The notes under the pieces are model-generated. The model was given only the letters and a program-made list of their open reading frames with translations, was not told where the DNA came from and did no database searches. The position numbers and the translations under genes were made by a program. Below, one piece after another: positions 16,906-25,767 of a DNA stretch of 64,000 nt (its first letter is position 1; each line of letters begins with the position of its first letter). Source of the stretch: Calothrix sp. MO_167.B12 (GTDB taxonomy: Bacteria > Cyanobacteriota > Cyanobacteriia > Cyanobacteriales > Nostocaceae); the NCBI GenBank assembly GCA_030066045.1, contig JASJCJ010000008.1:1-64000 (forward strand), read 5' to 3'.

Positions 16906-19827
16906 TCAAGGCTTTGTTGTTGTTTTTTCTTGTAAAGAGAGCCAACGATAAGCAAATTCTGCTCCTGATTTTATGCGGTTACGGTTCTCTTGGAGTAAAG
17001 CGCGATCGCCTTTATAAAGTTCCATAAATAGTTCGCGAACACAGGTTGTCATAAAAGTACGAATTGCTGTTATTTCTCGTTCTTCTCTGGTGGTAAAATC
17101 TACAGTTTTATCCATCATTAATGGTCGTTTATAAATCTCTTGACGTTTGATTGCATCTTGAATTTTTCCGGAAGCTTCCAATATTAAATCATCCATATCT
17201 AATTGTTGTGGTACCGATAAAATATCTTCCAAAGCTTTGGATATTGGTAGTAAAATTGTATGACTTGATTCGCTAAGATTTGCTTTATAAAATACGCGAT
17301 ATTGTTGGACTATTTTTTCGATTATTTTCATCAGGTAGGCTCCTGGATTTGTGGTTAAATTATCTTGTTTTACCCAAATTTGGGCATATTGCCAATAGCG
17401 TTGAACTTGTTCTTGACTAGGTATATCTCGTTTGTCACGTCTTAATCCTTCTTGCGCTAAAGAAAAAATATTGAGTACATTTGTTGTCACTTCCCGGACT
17501 GTTTTAATTAAATCTCGCCATTTTGCATCTGGTGGAGAACTGCGAGTTTCTAAATGGAGACTGTAGGCAATTAAAAGTCGCTGCATGGCATTTTCAAAAT
17601 CCTGAATTCGTAATGCATTAGATAATCCCAGTAAGTTCCAAAATGATGCTGGTGCATCGAGAATTACAGATTCTTTGAAATCACTATCGCTGTTATAAAG
17701 TGGAATCGAACTACTAGTAGCTATTACCTTCACTCCTAATAATATGGGTAGGGATAATGCTAAGAAAGCAGGTTGTACCCAAGCATCAGTGAGGGTTTTA
17801 CCTCTGGTTGTGGTGTAACTCATTGCCATAAAAGGCAAATCTTCTTTATTATATTTATCCTGTTGAAAGCGTCCTGATTCTGCTTGATCATTCAACCAAG
17901 CAACTGATTGTAATGCACTCATATTCATTTCATTTTCCAGCCATTGTTTGTGGACATCCCAAAGGTTAATTTGCTTCATGCTATTAACTAATAATTTGAT
18001 AGCATTAGCTGTTTGGGGAGAATAAACATAGGCAGGAAAGATATATAAGAATACTGGTTGCTGTTCTTCTAATTTACCGGCAGGTACTGACCAAAAAGCT
18101 TGTCTTAATAGCATTTCTAAAGCATATATCTTGGAAATACCACGTTTTATTTGTCTCCCTCCAAGAGGATTTTTATTACTATATTGCTGGGGTTTAAATA
18201 AAACCACTGAATCCCTTTGGTCTTCAGATGCAAATTCACCAGAGCTTAAGGAACAAATTGGTTGTTTTGCTGCTTTAGTTTTAGCATTAATGTAACTAGC
18301 AAATTCTTCGCTAAAAGACGAATTATTATTTTCCCATCCTTTCACTTCTAAATATTGCGCTAAATACTGATAGAAAATATCACGGATAGGACTAGAATGT
18401 GGTGGGAGTAAATTATTATCACTTGCCCAAGTTGCTAATTCTTCCGCCCATATTTCCATTCTTCCCGATATATCTTCTGGTTTTAAAGTTGCATGGCTGG
18501 CAACATAATATGCTGCGGCATGATACCATCCATAATTAACACCACCGGATTGTATTTGGGTTTGTTCGGGTGAGATTTTGTCCTGAATTCCTAACTTATT
18601 CAGCATCCAATTAATATATGTGGACGAATCACTAAAAAATTCTTTTTGAGTCAGAAAAATAAATTCAGCAATCCTATCAGCACGAATATCTGCACCTTTT
18701 TTCAGAAATTCTTGTTTGCTGTCAGTTAAACTTAATTTATCCAAACGTTTGGGTGTGGCAGGGTTTTTAATGTTCGCTACTTTGACTTCAATGACCTGTG
18801 GTATTTTGGGAATTAATTCGGCTGGTGATAATAATTCTAAGGTTTGTGGTGCAACTTTTAACCCCTTACCATCTCGCTTAAAACCAATGTCTCCACTTGA
18901 TATTTTATCTCCCAAAACTTCACTAATTTGATGCCAAATAAATTTTTGAAGTTTATTAATATCTGGAGTTTCACTATCTGGTGGTGCTAGATAAATTGCA
19001 CCCTGGGCAAAGAATAAAATTGGCTCCCAATTTAGTTCTTTAGCAAATTTAATTGTGGAGTTATGAATGCCATTACTCAAGATACCTATAGTATCCCTCA
19101 ATCGATGATAAACCAGTTTTTTATTAATATTTAAAAACCGTAACTGTTCTCGCAGTCTATCTCCTCTAGTTTGAGTCTCAATATCTGCTGGGTCGCTAAA
19201 ATGTACAGCAATGTCACCAAAAGTAAGTAAACGACATAGAGGATTTTCTAACCGACGAAGGTCTGTAATTTTAGACATTTCCCAGTTAGCAGGATAGAGA
19301 TTTGTGCCGATTTTGTTCTGGGTATTTTGTGCTAAATAAGCTATCTCAGGTAAATAGTCTTGCCATTCTGACCAAAATAATTGAAATTCCAGTTTTTCTC
19401 CTAATTCACGGCAGAGATTTATGATATCTTCGACTTGCCAATTTTTTGGTGTTTCTTCTCCTTGACCATGACAATACTTGTTATAATCATGCAAGGTTAA
19501 TCCCAAACAAAGTAAATATTTTTCAACATCTGACAAAGGTTTATGTAAATATTTACTGATGTTCCATGCCGTAAGTAAGCCATTGAGGACGTGAACTAAT
19601 AAACTTTGGTCAGCACTATTAGACCATCTTTGTGCTTTTTCTTGGGCATAGGAATCACCAAGTTGAGATAACATCTGATAATGTGGCTCATAGGAACCAC
19701 CCAAAGCTGAAATTAAAGCAAATTCTCTTTCTAGAGATGGTAGTAACTTCTCTATATATAAATGCAAAATTGGGTCTGTATCTGCTGGTAAGGTTTCAAT
19801 GAGGAGGGTTTGCAGTAGAGTAGACAT
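16906..19827 (-). CDS. cas10d: Type I-D large subunit Cas10d (Csc3) with HD domain
   Basis: A 973-residue large effector subunit. An N-terminal HD nuclease domain is visible: His79 (LLVHVLNGLL), the His113-Asp114 doublet (LGLTLHDYNKYCHG) and Lys117. In type I-D this domain is on Cas10d rather than on Cas3 and gives DNA cleavage. The central and C-terminal parts are Cas10-like palm and helical domains, but no GGDD cyclase motif is seen, as expected for I-D. The unfused Cas3 helicase next door supports this. The start ATG at 19827 lacks a strong Shine-Dalgarno and follows a 484 bp repeat-bearing gap. Confidence 0.95.
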   Translation of the reverse strand: MSTLLQTLLIETLPADTDPILHLYIEKLLPSLEREFALISALGGSYEPHYQMLSQLGDSYAQEKAQRWSNSADQSLLVHVLNGLLTAWNISKYLHKPLSDVEKYLLCLGLTLHDYNKYCHGQGEETPKNWQVEDIINLCRELGEKLEFQLFWSEWQDYLPEIAYLAQNTQNKIGTNLYPANWEMSKITDLRRLENPLCRLLTFGDIAVHFSDPADIETQTRGDRLREQLRFLNINKKLVYHRLRDTIGILSNGIHNSTIKFAKELNWEPILFFAQGAIYLAPPDSETPDINKLQKFIWHQISEVLGDKISSGDIGFKRDGKGLKVAPQTLELLSPAELIPKIPQVIEVKVANIKNPATPKRLDKLSLTDSKQEFLKKGADIRADRIAEFIFLTQKEFFSDSSTYINWMLNKLGIQDKISPEQTQIQSGGVNYGWYHAAAYYVASHATLKPEDISGRMEIWAEELATWASDNNLLPPHSSPIRDIFYQYLAQYLEVKGWENNNSSFSEEFASYINAKTKAAKQPICSLSSGEFASEDQRDSVVLFKPQQYSNKNPLGGRQIKRGISKIYALEMLLRQAFWSVPAGKLEEQQPVFLYIFPAYVYSPQTANAIKLLVNSMKQINLWDVHKQWLENEMNMSALQSVAWLNDQAESGRFQQDKYNKEDLPFMAMSYTTTRGKTLTDAWVQPAFLALSLPILLGVKVIATSSSIPLYNSDSDFKESVILDAPASFWNLLGLSNALRIQDFENAMQRLLIAYSLHLETRSSPPDAKWRDLIKTVREVTTNVLNIFSLAQEGLRRDKRDIPSQEQVQRYWQYAQIWVKQDNLTTNPGAYLMKIIEKIVQQYRVFYKANLSESSHTILLPISKALEDILSVPQQLDMDDLILEASGKIQDAIKRQEIYKRPLMMDKTVDFTTREEREITAIRTFMTTCVRELFMELYKGDRALLQENRNRIKSGAEFAYRWLSLQEKTTTKP

Positions 19828-20311
19828 AATAAGTCAAAGGGAATTTAGAATTTAGAATGAAGAATAGAGAATTTAGAATTATTACCCCATCGATGTAGGC
19901 AAAGCCTTCAGTGTAGGGGAGAGCATCCCAATTTTTATGCAATACCCTAGAAGGGTATCGCTACACGGACAAAGTCCACCTACGTGGGCTATAAACCCCT
20001 CTTCACATATCTTGCACTTTCTCAATAAGGGTAAGGTGGGCATAGGTGGGTTACGAAAAATTAAGGGTTTCAGACTCTAATTTTCTCAATAATCTTATGG
20101 TGCAAGATGTGAATCTTAGCCCATGTTCGGCTTTTAGCCGTTCCCGCAGGGTAGATGGGCTTGGTTCCTATAGCCCCAGGCTTTAGCCTGAGGGCTTTTT
20201 GAAAAAATGGGATGCTCCCGTGTAGGGTATTGAGGGGCTAATGAAATTCAGAAAACATTTTTGATTCTCCACAAATGAATCCATACGGCTTGTATCCAGT
20301 CTATTTATTAG
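19828..20311. repeat. Repeat-bearing gap between cas3 and cas10d
   Basis: It holds an AT-rich repeat (gaatttagaatttagaatga and variants, 19848-19880), small palindromes (ccctagaagggtatcgctac near 19945) and 'gggagcatccca' words shared with 9050 and 26140. No gene was found. It could contain an internal promoter for cas10d, but none can be assigned. Confidence 0.55.
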
Positions 20312-22444
20312 TCAAAATATAGAAGATTCAAATCGCGCAGTGGTAAACTTTTTCAAACGCCACTTTAAAGCTGACAAAAGCAAGGCATCCTGATTAAATG
20401 CACATGCATAAGCTTGTTCGCTACCATCAACTAAACGATATAAACCAAATAAAGGACTAAGATTAAGAGTGCGGCTCACTTCCCAATGACTACTGAGTTT
20501 ATTTTTGTTGACTGGAACTAAAAAAGTAAGTAACTTCTTTTGCCGTAAACAGCTAATTACATCAGATTGAGGATGTCCAATTAAATTTAATTTATCTATT
20601 AAACAAAGTTCCCCAACTTTTAACTCGCTGCTGCTACGGTTACATTGCAAGCTAATATTAATTCGTTCTTCAACCCAAGACTGAATACACAGATAGACAT
20701 TGATAAAATCATCGGCAAATTCTTCTTCACCCCGTCCACAATTTATAGCTGCATTTAAAAAAGTTTCCCGGTTAATAACTTCCACTAATGCATAAGGTAA
20801 TAATCTCAGCAAGTCGTAAGTATAAAAATTATTCCCATCCCAAACCGCAGCTTGTAGTGCAGAACCTCCCCGGAAACGTAACAATTCCTTTTGGATAGCT
20901 TTTTCAACATCAGTTTTCTGTTTTTTATACCAAAAACACCTTGCTGATTTGATGCTTTGAGAATAAACACGCTGCAAATCTTCTGTCATCCGTTCCCGCA
21001 CCAACTGACTCACTTTCCCATTTTCCTGAGTCATCCGCGAAAACATTCCCTGTGCTTGCAATGCACCCCAACAATGGCGATATTTGTCAAACTCTTTCGG
21101 TGGGTCAAATGCATAACTAATTGCATCTGTTATAATCTCTCGTGTCACCGTTTGATTGGGATTTAGTTTTTCTTGCAGTCTAGCCATCACCCAAGGAGTA
21201 TGATTAGGCATGAGAATAAAAGCCGTATAAGCATTAAAACCGGGATGTCTTCCCAAACGTCCCAAACGCTGCATCACCGTTGCAGAATCGCTACTTTCAA
21301 AAATCAACAGGTGAATCTTAAAATCAACCCCAACATCAACCGCAGACGTACCCACCACTAAAACTGGCTGTTGTGCATCCTTCAATTCCCTTTGCACCTG
21401 CAACCTTTGGTAGCGATCTATACGTCCGCTAATTTCTCGAACAATCACCCCTGGTAACAAATTATCTAGCAAACGACTCACCATACCAGCCTTTGCTACC
21501 GAATTAACGATAATCAATCCCCTGGCTTTTGACTCTGCATTCAGTAAATTTTCAATGGTGGCAATCTTTTCCCTTAACCATGTCTGCGTGTCCCCATCCT
21601 TTGGTAATTCCACAAACTCCAATTCCACAGCTTGGAGAATTTGACGAAATCCTTTTGTCTCCTCACTTGTGTAAACCCCCTCAACCTCAGCTACCTTAAA
21701 ACTCGCTTGGCGGAGTTGTTCGATAAAATCCAATTTTGGAGTTGCAGAGGTGAACAAAAAGCGTCTGGGACGAGATTGATTTGATTGACTACGACGAATA
21801 AAAGTCAGGCTATTTAATGCAGCAGTTTCTTGATGGCTTGCAAAAATAGGAAACTCATCAAACACCCACAAATCAGGCCACTCTGCTAATATCAACGGTA
21901 GCGAATCATGACTATAAGCAGAGTCACGGTATTGAAAGTGAGTAATGTAATGGAAAATATCAGGGTTAGTCAGTAAAACTGGCTTTTGTTCTATTGCCAA
22001 CCATAATTCTTGAAACTTATTACTTTTTTCTGCTTGTTTAACCCGTCTGCTTAATTCCGCACCAAATAAATGGTCTACCCGTTGGGAGGCATCTAAACCA
22101 AACAGCGCGTTGTAATTATTTTGTTGTTCGGCTTGGTCCTCCACCAGTTCAATGGTGGGATACAATCCCATAATACGAAAGTCAGGATCTATTAATCCTG
22201 GTAAATTTGCTGCAAGGGACTTTCCATCACCAGTAGCGGATTTGTTAAATATAATATCTGCATCCCCATGTATAATTTCTTTATAAGTATTTACTTGGTG
22301 CGACGATAGGGGACAAACACATCCCTCTGCTGGTTGCAACTTCGGTGCTTTTTGAGAGACAATGCATGTGGTAGTACATCCCAAAGGACAATTCTCTACT
22401 CTTGGGTTGGTTTGTGAGTAAAGCGGTTGTAAAAAAAGTTTCAT
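20312..22444 (-). CDS. cas3: Type I-D CRISPR-associated helicase Cas3'
   Basis: About 710 residues from ATG 22444 (MKLFLQPLYSQTNPR, the more typical family start); an in-frame ATG at 22471 would add nine residues. It is a superfamily 2 helicase: Walker A SATGDGKS (69-76), DEFP in place of DEAH (196-199), FTSATP (231-236) and motif VI QRLGRLGRH (392-400). A cysteine group near the N-terminus (CPLGCTTTC, CVCPL) may bind metal. No HD domain is present, as expected for I-D, where it sits on Cas10d. It is the first gene of the operon and is divergent from CRISPR array 2. Confidence 0.94.
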   Translation of the reverse strand: MKLFLQPLYSQTNPRVENCPLGCTTTCIVSQKAPKLQPAEGCVCPLSSHQVNTYKEIIHGDADIIFNKSATGDGKSLAANLPGLIDPDFRIMGLYPTIELVEDQAEQQNNYNALFGLDASQRVDHLFGAELSRRVKQAEKSNKFQELWLAIEQKPVLLTNPDIFHYITHFQYRDSAYSHDSLPLILAEWPDLWVFDEFPIFASHQETAALNSLTFIRRSQSNQSRPRRFLFTSATPKLDFIEQLRQASFKVAEVEGVYTSEETKGFRQILQAVELEFVELPKDGDTQTWLREKIATIENLLNAESKARGLIIVNSVAKAGMVSRLLDNLLPGVIVREISGRIDRYQRLQVQRELKDAQQPVLVVGTSAVDVGVDFKIHLLIFESSDSATVMQRLGRLGRHPGFNAYTAFILMPNHTPWVMARLQEKLNPNQTVTREIITDAISYAFDPPKEFDKYRHCWGALQAQGMFSRMTQENGKVSQLVRERMTEDLQRVYSQSIKSARCFWYKKQKTDVEKAIQKELLRFRGGSALQAAVWDGNNFYTYDLLRLLPYALVEVINRETFLNAAINCGRGEEEFADDFINVYLCIQSWVEERINISLQCNRSSSELKVGELCLIDKLNLIGHPQSDVISCLRQKKLLTFLVPVNKNKLSSHWEVSRTLNLSPLFGLYRLVDGSEQAYACAFNQDALLLSALKWRLKKFTTARFESSIF

Positions 22445-22617
22445 GGATTTGTCTGTATTTCCATTGAACACAGTTTAACCCTGGTTTCGGAAATGTTGTA
22501 GTCATTTTTTGATAACAACTACTTTTTTTTCTGTCTAATGGTTATAAGTTTTGTAAAGTTATATTTGGTGGTGGAGTAAAGTAGTCTTATGATGAACCGA
22601 TAAGCCAACTTAATTTT
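22445..22617. promoter_or_regulatory. Divergent cas3 / array 2 upstream region
   Basis: About 170 bp of AT-rich DNA between cas3 (leftward) and the array 2 leader (rightward). It should contain the operon promoter. No convincing -35/-10 pair or operator could be fixed by eye. Confidence 0.4.
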
Positions 22618-22804
22618 TGGCGGGGGAAAGCACGGGCGAAAACCCCCGTCCCCCGCCAAATCTACAGAACCTTGACAATTCAATACTTTCAGCGTTTTGT
22701 ATGCTTATGGGTTTGCTCCTAGCAACGGCTGAAATGGACTTTTAAAACGGTCCCGCCAAAACTGCTGCTAGGAATGGCTCTATTATTGGGTTCTGGCTGG
22801 CGGA
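22618..22804 (+). promoter_or_regulatory. Leader of CRISPR array 2
   Basis: About 185 bp immediately before the first repeat of array 2. It starts with the snapback 'ggcgggggaaagc...ccccgtcccccgcc' and ends 'ttctggctggcgga'. It is the inverted counterpart of the array 1 leader (11334-11520). Confidence 0.85.
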
Positions 22805-23769
22805 CTTTCATATCAATGATTCCCGGCAACGGGATTGAAACTCATCAGTTTTTTGTAATAAAAATGAGAGTAAAGACTTTCATATCAATGATTCCCGGCA
22901 ACGGGATTGAAACAGGCTGATTCCTTGCGCCATCTTACCAACTGAGAACTTTCATATCAATGATTCCCGGCAACGGGATTGAAACGGAAGCTAGCCATTT
23001 TTTAATCGTGTTAGTAGAACCTTTCATATCAATGATTCCCGGCAACGGGATTGAAACATCTAGTTAATTGTCATCTAATGGTCAACTCTATGCTTTCATA
23101 TCAATGATTCCCGGCAACGGGATTGAAACATGCAAGCGGAAATGATCGATTGGAAGTATGGGACTTTCATATCAATGATTCCCGGCAACGGGATTGAAAC
23201 CATTTCCAAGGAAGCAGATATTTGTAAGCCTTGGGAACTTTCATATCAATGATTCCCGGCAACGGGATTGAAACAGGAGTCATTTAAAAGTGCTACCCAA
23301 GAGGAAACTTTCATATCAATGATTCCCGGCAACGGGATTGAAACTTTTAATTTCTTCCCTTTAAATGTAGGGGGAACATCTTTCATATCAATGATTCCCG
23401 GCAACGGGATTGAAACGCCAATTAGGATTATAAAAATAAGGAAGACCCCAAGCTTTCATATCAATGATTCCCGGCAACGGGATTGAAACCTATGCAATGG
23501 GGTTTTTGGTATTTTGATGAATTTTCTTTCATATCAATGATTCCCGGCAACGGGATTGAAACACATGAATGGAGCGTACACAGCATTAATCGCTTTTTCT
23601 TTCATATCAATGATTCCCGGCAACGGGATTGAAACTGCCAAATTCTCACTTATCTTAGGTTGTTTGATAGCTTTCATATCAATGATTCCCGGCAACGGGA
23701 TTGAAATTGCTGTGTACACTCCATACATAGTGATATAATCATCTTTCAAATCAATGATTCCCGGCAACG
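22805..23769 (+). CRISPR. CRISPR array 2 (14 repeats, 13 spacers), type I-D
   Basis: Repeats of 37 bp start at 22805, 22877, 22949, 23021, 23093, 23164, 23238, 23308, 23380, 23453, 23526, 23599, 23671 and 23743. The consensus begins CTTTCATATCAATGATTCCC and ends GGCAACGGGATTGAAAC. Repeat 13 has its last base changed to T, and repeat 14 is degenerate (CTTTCAAATC..., truncated after GGCAACG), marking the leader-distal end. Spacers are 33-37 bp. Spacers 11 (23563-23598) and 13 (23708-23742) share an inverted block. Open frames across the array are translations of repeats, not genes. Confidence 0.97.
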
Positions 23770-23812
23770 CTTTCAAATTATAGTTAACTGTTTCAATTGT
23801 TTCGGTGGTAAT

Positions 23813-24430
23813 ATGACTCAAGCATTATTCAAACCAATAACAGTTGAAGATTTTTTGTTATGGATTCCAGAAAATTCAGTAAAACGCTACGAATTGCATA
23901 ATGGAGCAATAGTAGAAATGTCGCAGCCATCAGGGGAACATGAAGAAGTTACGGGATTTTTAAATACTCAATTAGTAGTAGAGTTTACACGGCTAAAATT
24001 ACCTTATTTCATTCCCAAAACTGCATTACTTAAATCAGCGAATAGCGATTCTGCTTATTCTCCAGACATATTAATTCTGAATAAACCTGCCTTAACATCA
24101 GAAAAACTGTGGACAAATTATTCTACAGTTGAGTGTGGTACTTCTATCCCTTTAATCATTGAAGTCGTTAGTACAAACTGGCGCGATGATTACTATAAAA
24201 AACAAGGGGAGTATGAAGAAATAAAAATACCAGAATACTGGATTGTAGATTTTCTTGGTTTGGGTGGGATGAAATATATAGGTAACCCAAAGCAGCCAAC
24301 TTTATCAATTTATCAATTGTTTGATGATGAGTACCAGGTTAATACATTTAGGGGAGATGAGCGTATTGTTTCTCGTACATTCCCAGAGCTAAATTTAACC
24401 GCACAACAAATTTTTAATGCTGCTTTATGA
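23813..24430 (+). CDS. Uma2-family (DUF820) PD-(D/E)XK nuclease-like protein
   Basis: A 205-residue protein of the DUF820/Uma2 family, very abundant in cyanobacteria. Family words: MTQALFKPITVEDFLLW, KRYELHNGAIVEMSQPSGEHEEV, and the putative catalytic core YSPDILIL ... LIIEVVSTNWRDDYYKKQGEYEEIKIPEYWIVD (PD and E-x-V pattern of the PD-(D/E)XK fold). Function is unproven; a nuclease or transposon-linked role is inferred from the fold. It begins 44 bp after the degenerate last CRISPR repeat. It is common everywhere in these genomes, so a link to CRISPR is not implied by presence alone. Confidence 0.85.
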   Translation: MTQALFKPITVEDFLLWIPENSVKRYELHNGAIVEMSQPSGEHEEVTGFLNTQLVVEFTRLKLPYFIPKTALLKSANSDSAYSPDILILNKPALTSEKLWTNYSTVECGTSIPLIIEVVSTNWRDDYYKKQGEYEEIKIPEYWIVDFLGLGGMKYIGNPKQPTLSIYQLFDDEYQVNTFRGDERIVSRTFPELNLTAQQIFNAAL

Positions 24431-24804
24431 TTTACATCATATTTGAGCCTCGTGATGTACACTCAAATCGGTAAGGATGCGCTTATTACAATATTTATAG
24501 TAGGCGATAGGTTGGGTTGAGGGACGTAGACCCGAAGGGGCTTCTCGTAAGCGAAGCTTTCTCGAAGAGTAGAGTAACCCAACAACCAAAAACTTTGGTA
24601 TTGTTGGGTTTCACTTCGTTCCACCCAACCTACATTTATTTTTCGGCGTTGCTGAATGGAAGTATGAATTTACATTTTTCGATATTATTGAAGAACGATT
24701 CTACCCTTCGGGAAGCCGCTTCGCGTCTAATGCGCCTTTGCGTCTACCCTTCGGGAAGCCGCACTTCGTGCGTCTAATGCGCGAACTTATTTTGACTACA
24801 ATAT
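24431..24804. repeat. Repeat-filled gap between Uma2 and WYL genes
   Basis: A snapback of the GTTGGGTTGA / CCAACCTAC class (24509-24634) with an inserted 'agcgaagctttctcgaagag' word is followed by 'cccttcgggaagccgc' palindromes and 'gcgcctttgcgtctac' repeats (24700-24785). No gene was seen; an 86-codon open frame here is repeat translation. Confidence 0.6.
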
Positions 24805-25767
24805 ATGTCTCCCAAAAGCGATGGCAAATACAATCAAATAGCCTTTGCTCTAGAAATCCTCAAACTTCTTGCCGAAAAACCAAGAATGCGAGAAGAGCTA
24901 ACTGATTTGCTCTCTATATACCTCGAAAAACGCGGCAAATCTGATGACACAGATGTCAAACAAAAAATCACCCGCACAATTCGCAAACTGAGAGACTGCG
25001 GCATCGAAATCAAAAGCGCACCCCATCATCCCTACAAATTAGTCGAGTCAAATTTCCCCGTACTTCTCTCCCAAGAACAGCGACAAGCATTAGCAATAGC
25101 AGCCTATTTTCTATCTGGTATGGGCTTTTCAGCGCAAGCAAACCAAATTCAACATATTGGTAATCTCACAGAATCAGACATTCCCGAGTTTGTGAAAGTC
25201 GATTTTAGTCCTCCGGTTGACTATAGCGAAGACAAGCTAGATATTATCGTCCGTCAACTCCAGGAGAGATTTCGACAGCAACGCCGCTATACAATTCGAT
25301 ATAGAAATGCCAATGGAACCGCAAGAATTTGGGATATTGATCGCTCAGAATTGCGCTTGCATAATGGAATTGCTTATCTGTTTGCATTCATCCCAGATTG
25401 GCGTTCCTGGCGGTTTACAACCTTCCCCAATATTGACCAAAACTATCTTTTTCGGATTGACAGAATCGAGAGTGTCGGTGCTGCATCAAATGTTCACTGG
25501 TCATTTTGTGATTTCCCCACGTTAGAAATTCGCTACCGGATGAGCGGAAAATTAGCGACTTATCAACCTAGAAGGGCAGATGAGTCTGTTTTGTGTCGTA
25601 ACTTAGAGGAAGAGTTTGTTGATATTGCCATCAAAATAGATTACTGGTTTTGGTTTCGGCAGAGGATTTTACAATATGGTGCGAATGTCAAAATTTTAGA
25701 GCCTGATTGGGTAGCTAATGAAATCAGAGATGAACATCAAAAAGCCTATATGAAATATTGCTCTTGA
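24805..25767 (+). CDS. WYL-domain transcriptional regulator (CRISPR-associated)
   Basis: A 320-residue protein: N-terminal DNA-binding part (about 1-90; ALEILKLLAEKPRMREEL, KITRTIRKLRDCGIEI like a winged helix), a WYL domain (about 140-230; RRYTIRYRNANGTARIWDIDRSELRLHNGIAYLFAF, FRIDRIESV) and a C-terminal WCX-like segment. WYL proteins bind nucleic-acid ligands and often control CRISPR or phage-defence loci; in Synechocystis a WYL protein (Sll7009) represses accumulation of type I-D crRNA. Its position downstream of array 2 and on the other strand from the cas operon supports regulation of this locus. Confidence 0.88.
   Translation: MSPKSDGKYNQIAFALEILKLLAEKPRMREELTDLLSIYLEKRGKSDDTDVKQKITRTIRKLRDCGIEIKSAPHHPYKLVESNFPVLLSQEQRQALAIAAYFLSGMGFSAQANQIQHIGNLTESDIPEFVKVDFSPPVDYSEDKLDIIVRQLQERFRQQRRYTIRYRNANGTARIWDIDRSELRLHNGIAYLFAFIPDWRSWRFTTFPNIDQNYLFRIDRIESVGAASNVHWSFCDFPTLEIRYRMSGKLATYQPRRADESVLCRNLEEEFVDIAIKIDYWFWFRQRILQYGANVKILEPDWVANEIRDEHQKAYMKYCS

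Noticed and set aside
16906-19827. Type III CRISPR system because of a Cas10-family protein
   Set aside because: There are no csm/cmr genes and no GGDD motif. The presence of csc1, csc2 and an HD-less cas3 fixes type I-D.
22914-22948. Spacer 2 of array 2 as a tRNA-derived spacer
   Set aside because: Its reverse complement contains a D-arm-like 'ctcagttggtaagat', but the following bases do not form a five-base anticodon stem with a seven-base loop.
23268-23821. Open frames on both strands across CRISPR array 2
   Set aside because: They are translations of the 37-bp repeat (SMIPGNGIE or the reverse PLPGIIDMK) and spacers, with no gene-like composition.
24517-24777. 86-codon frame between the Uma2 and WYL genes
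   Set aside because: It reads through two repeat classes with no recognisable domain or Shine-Dalgarno.
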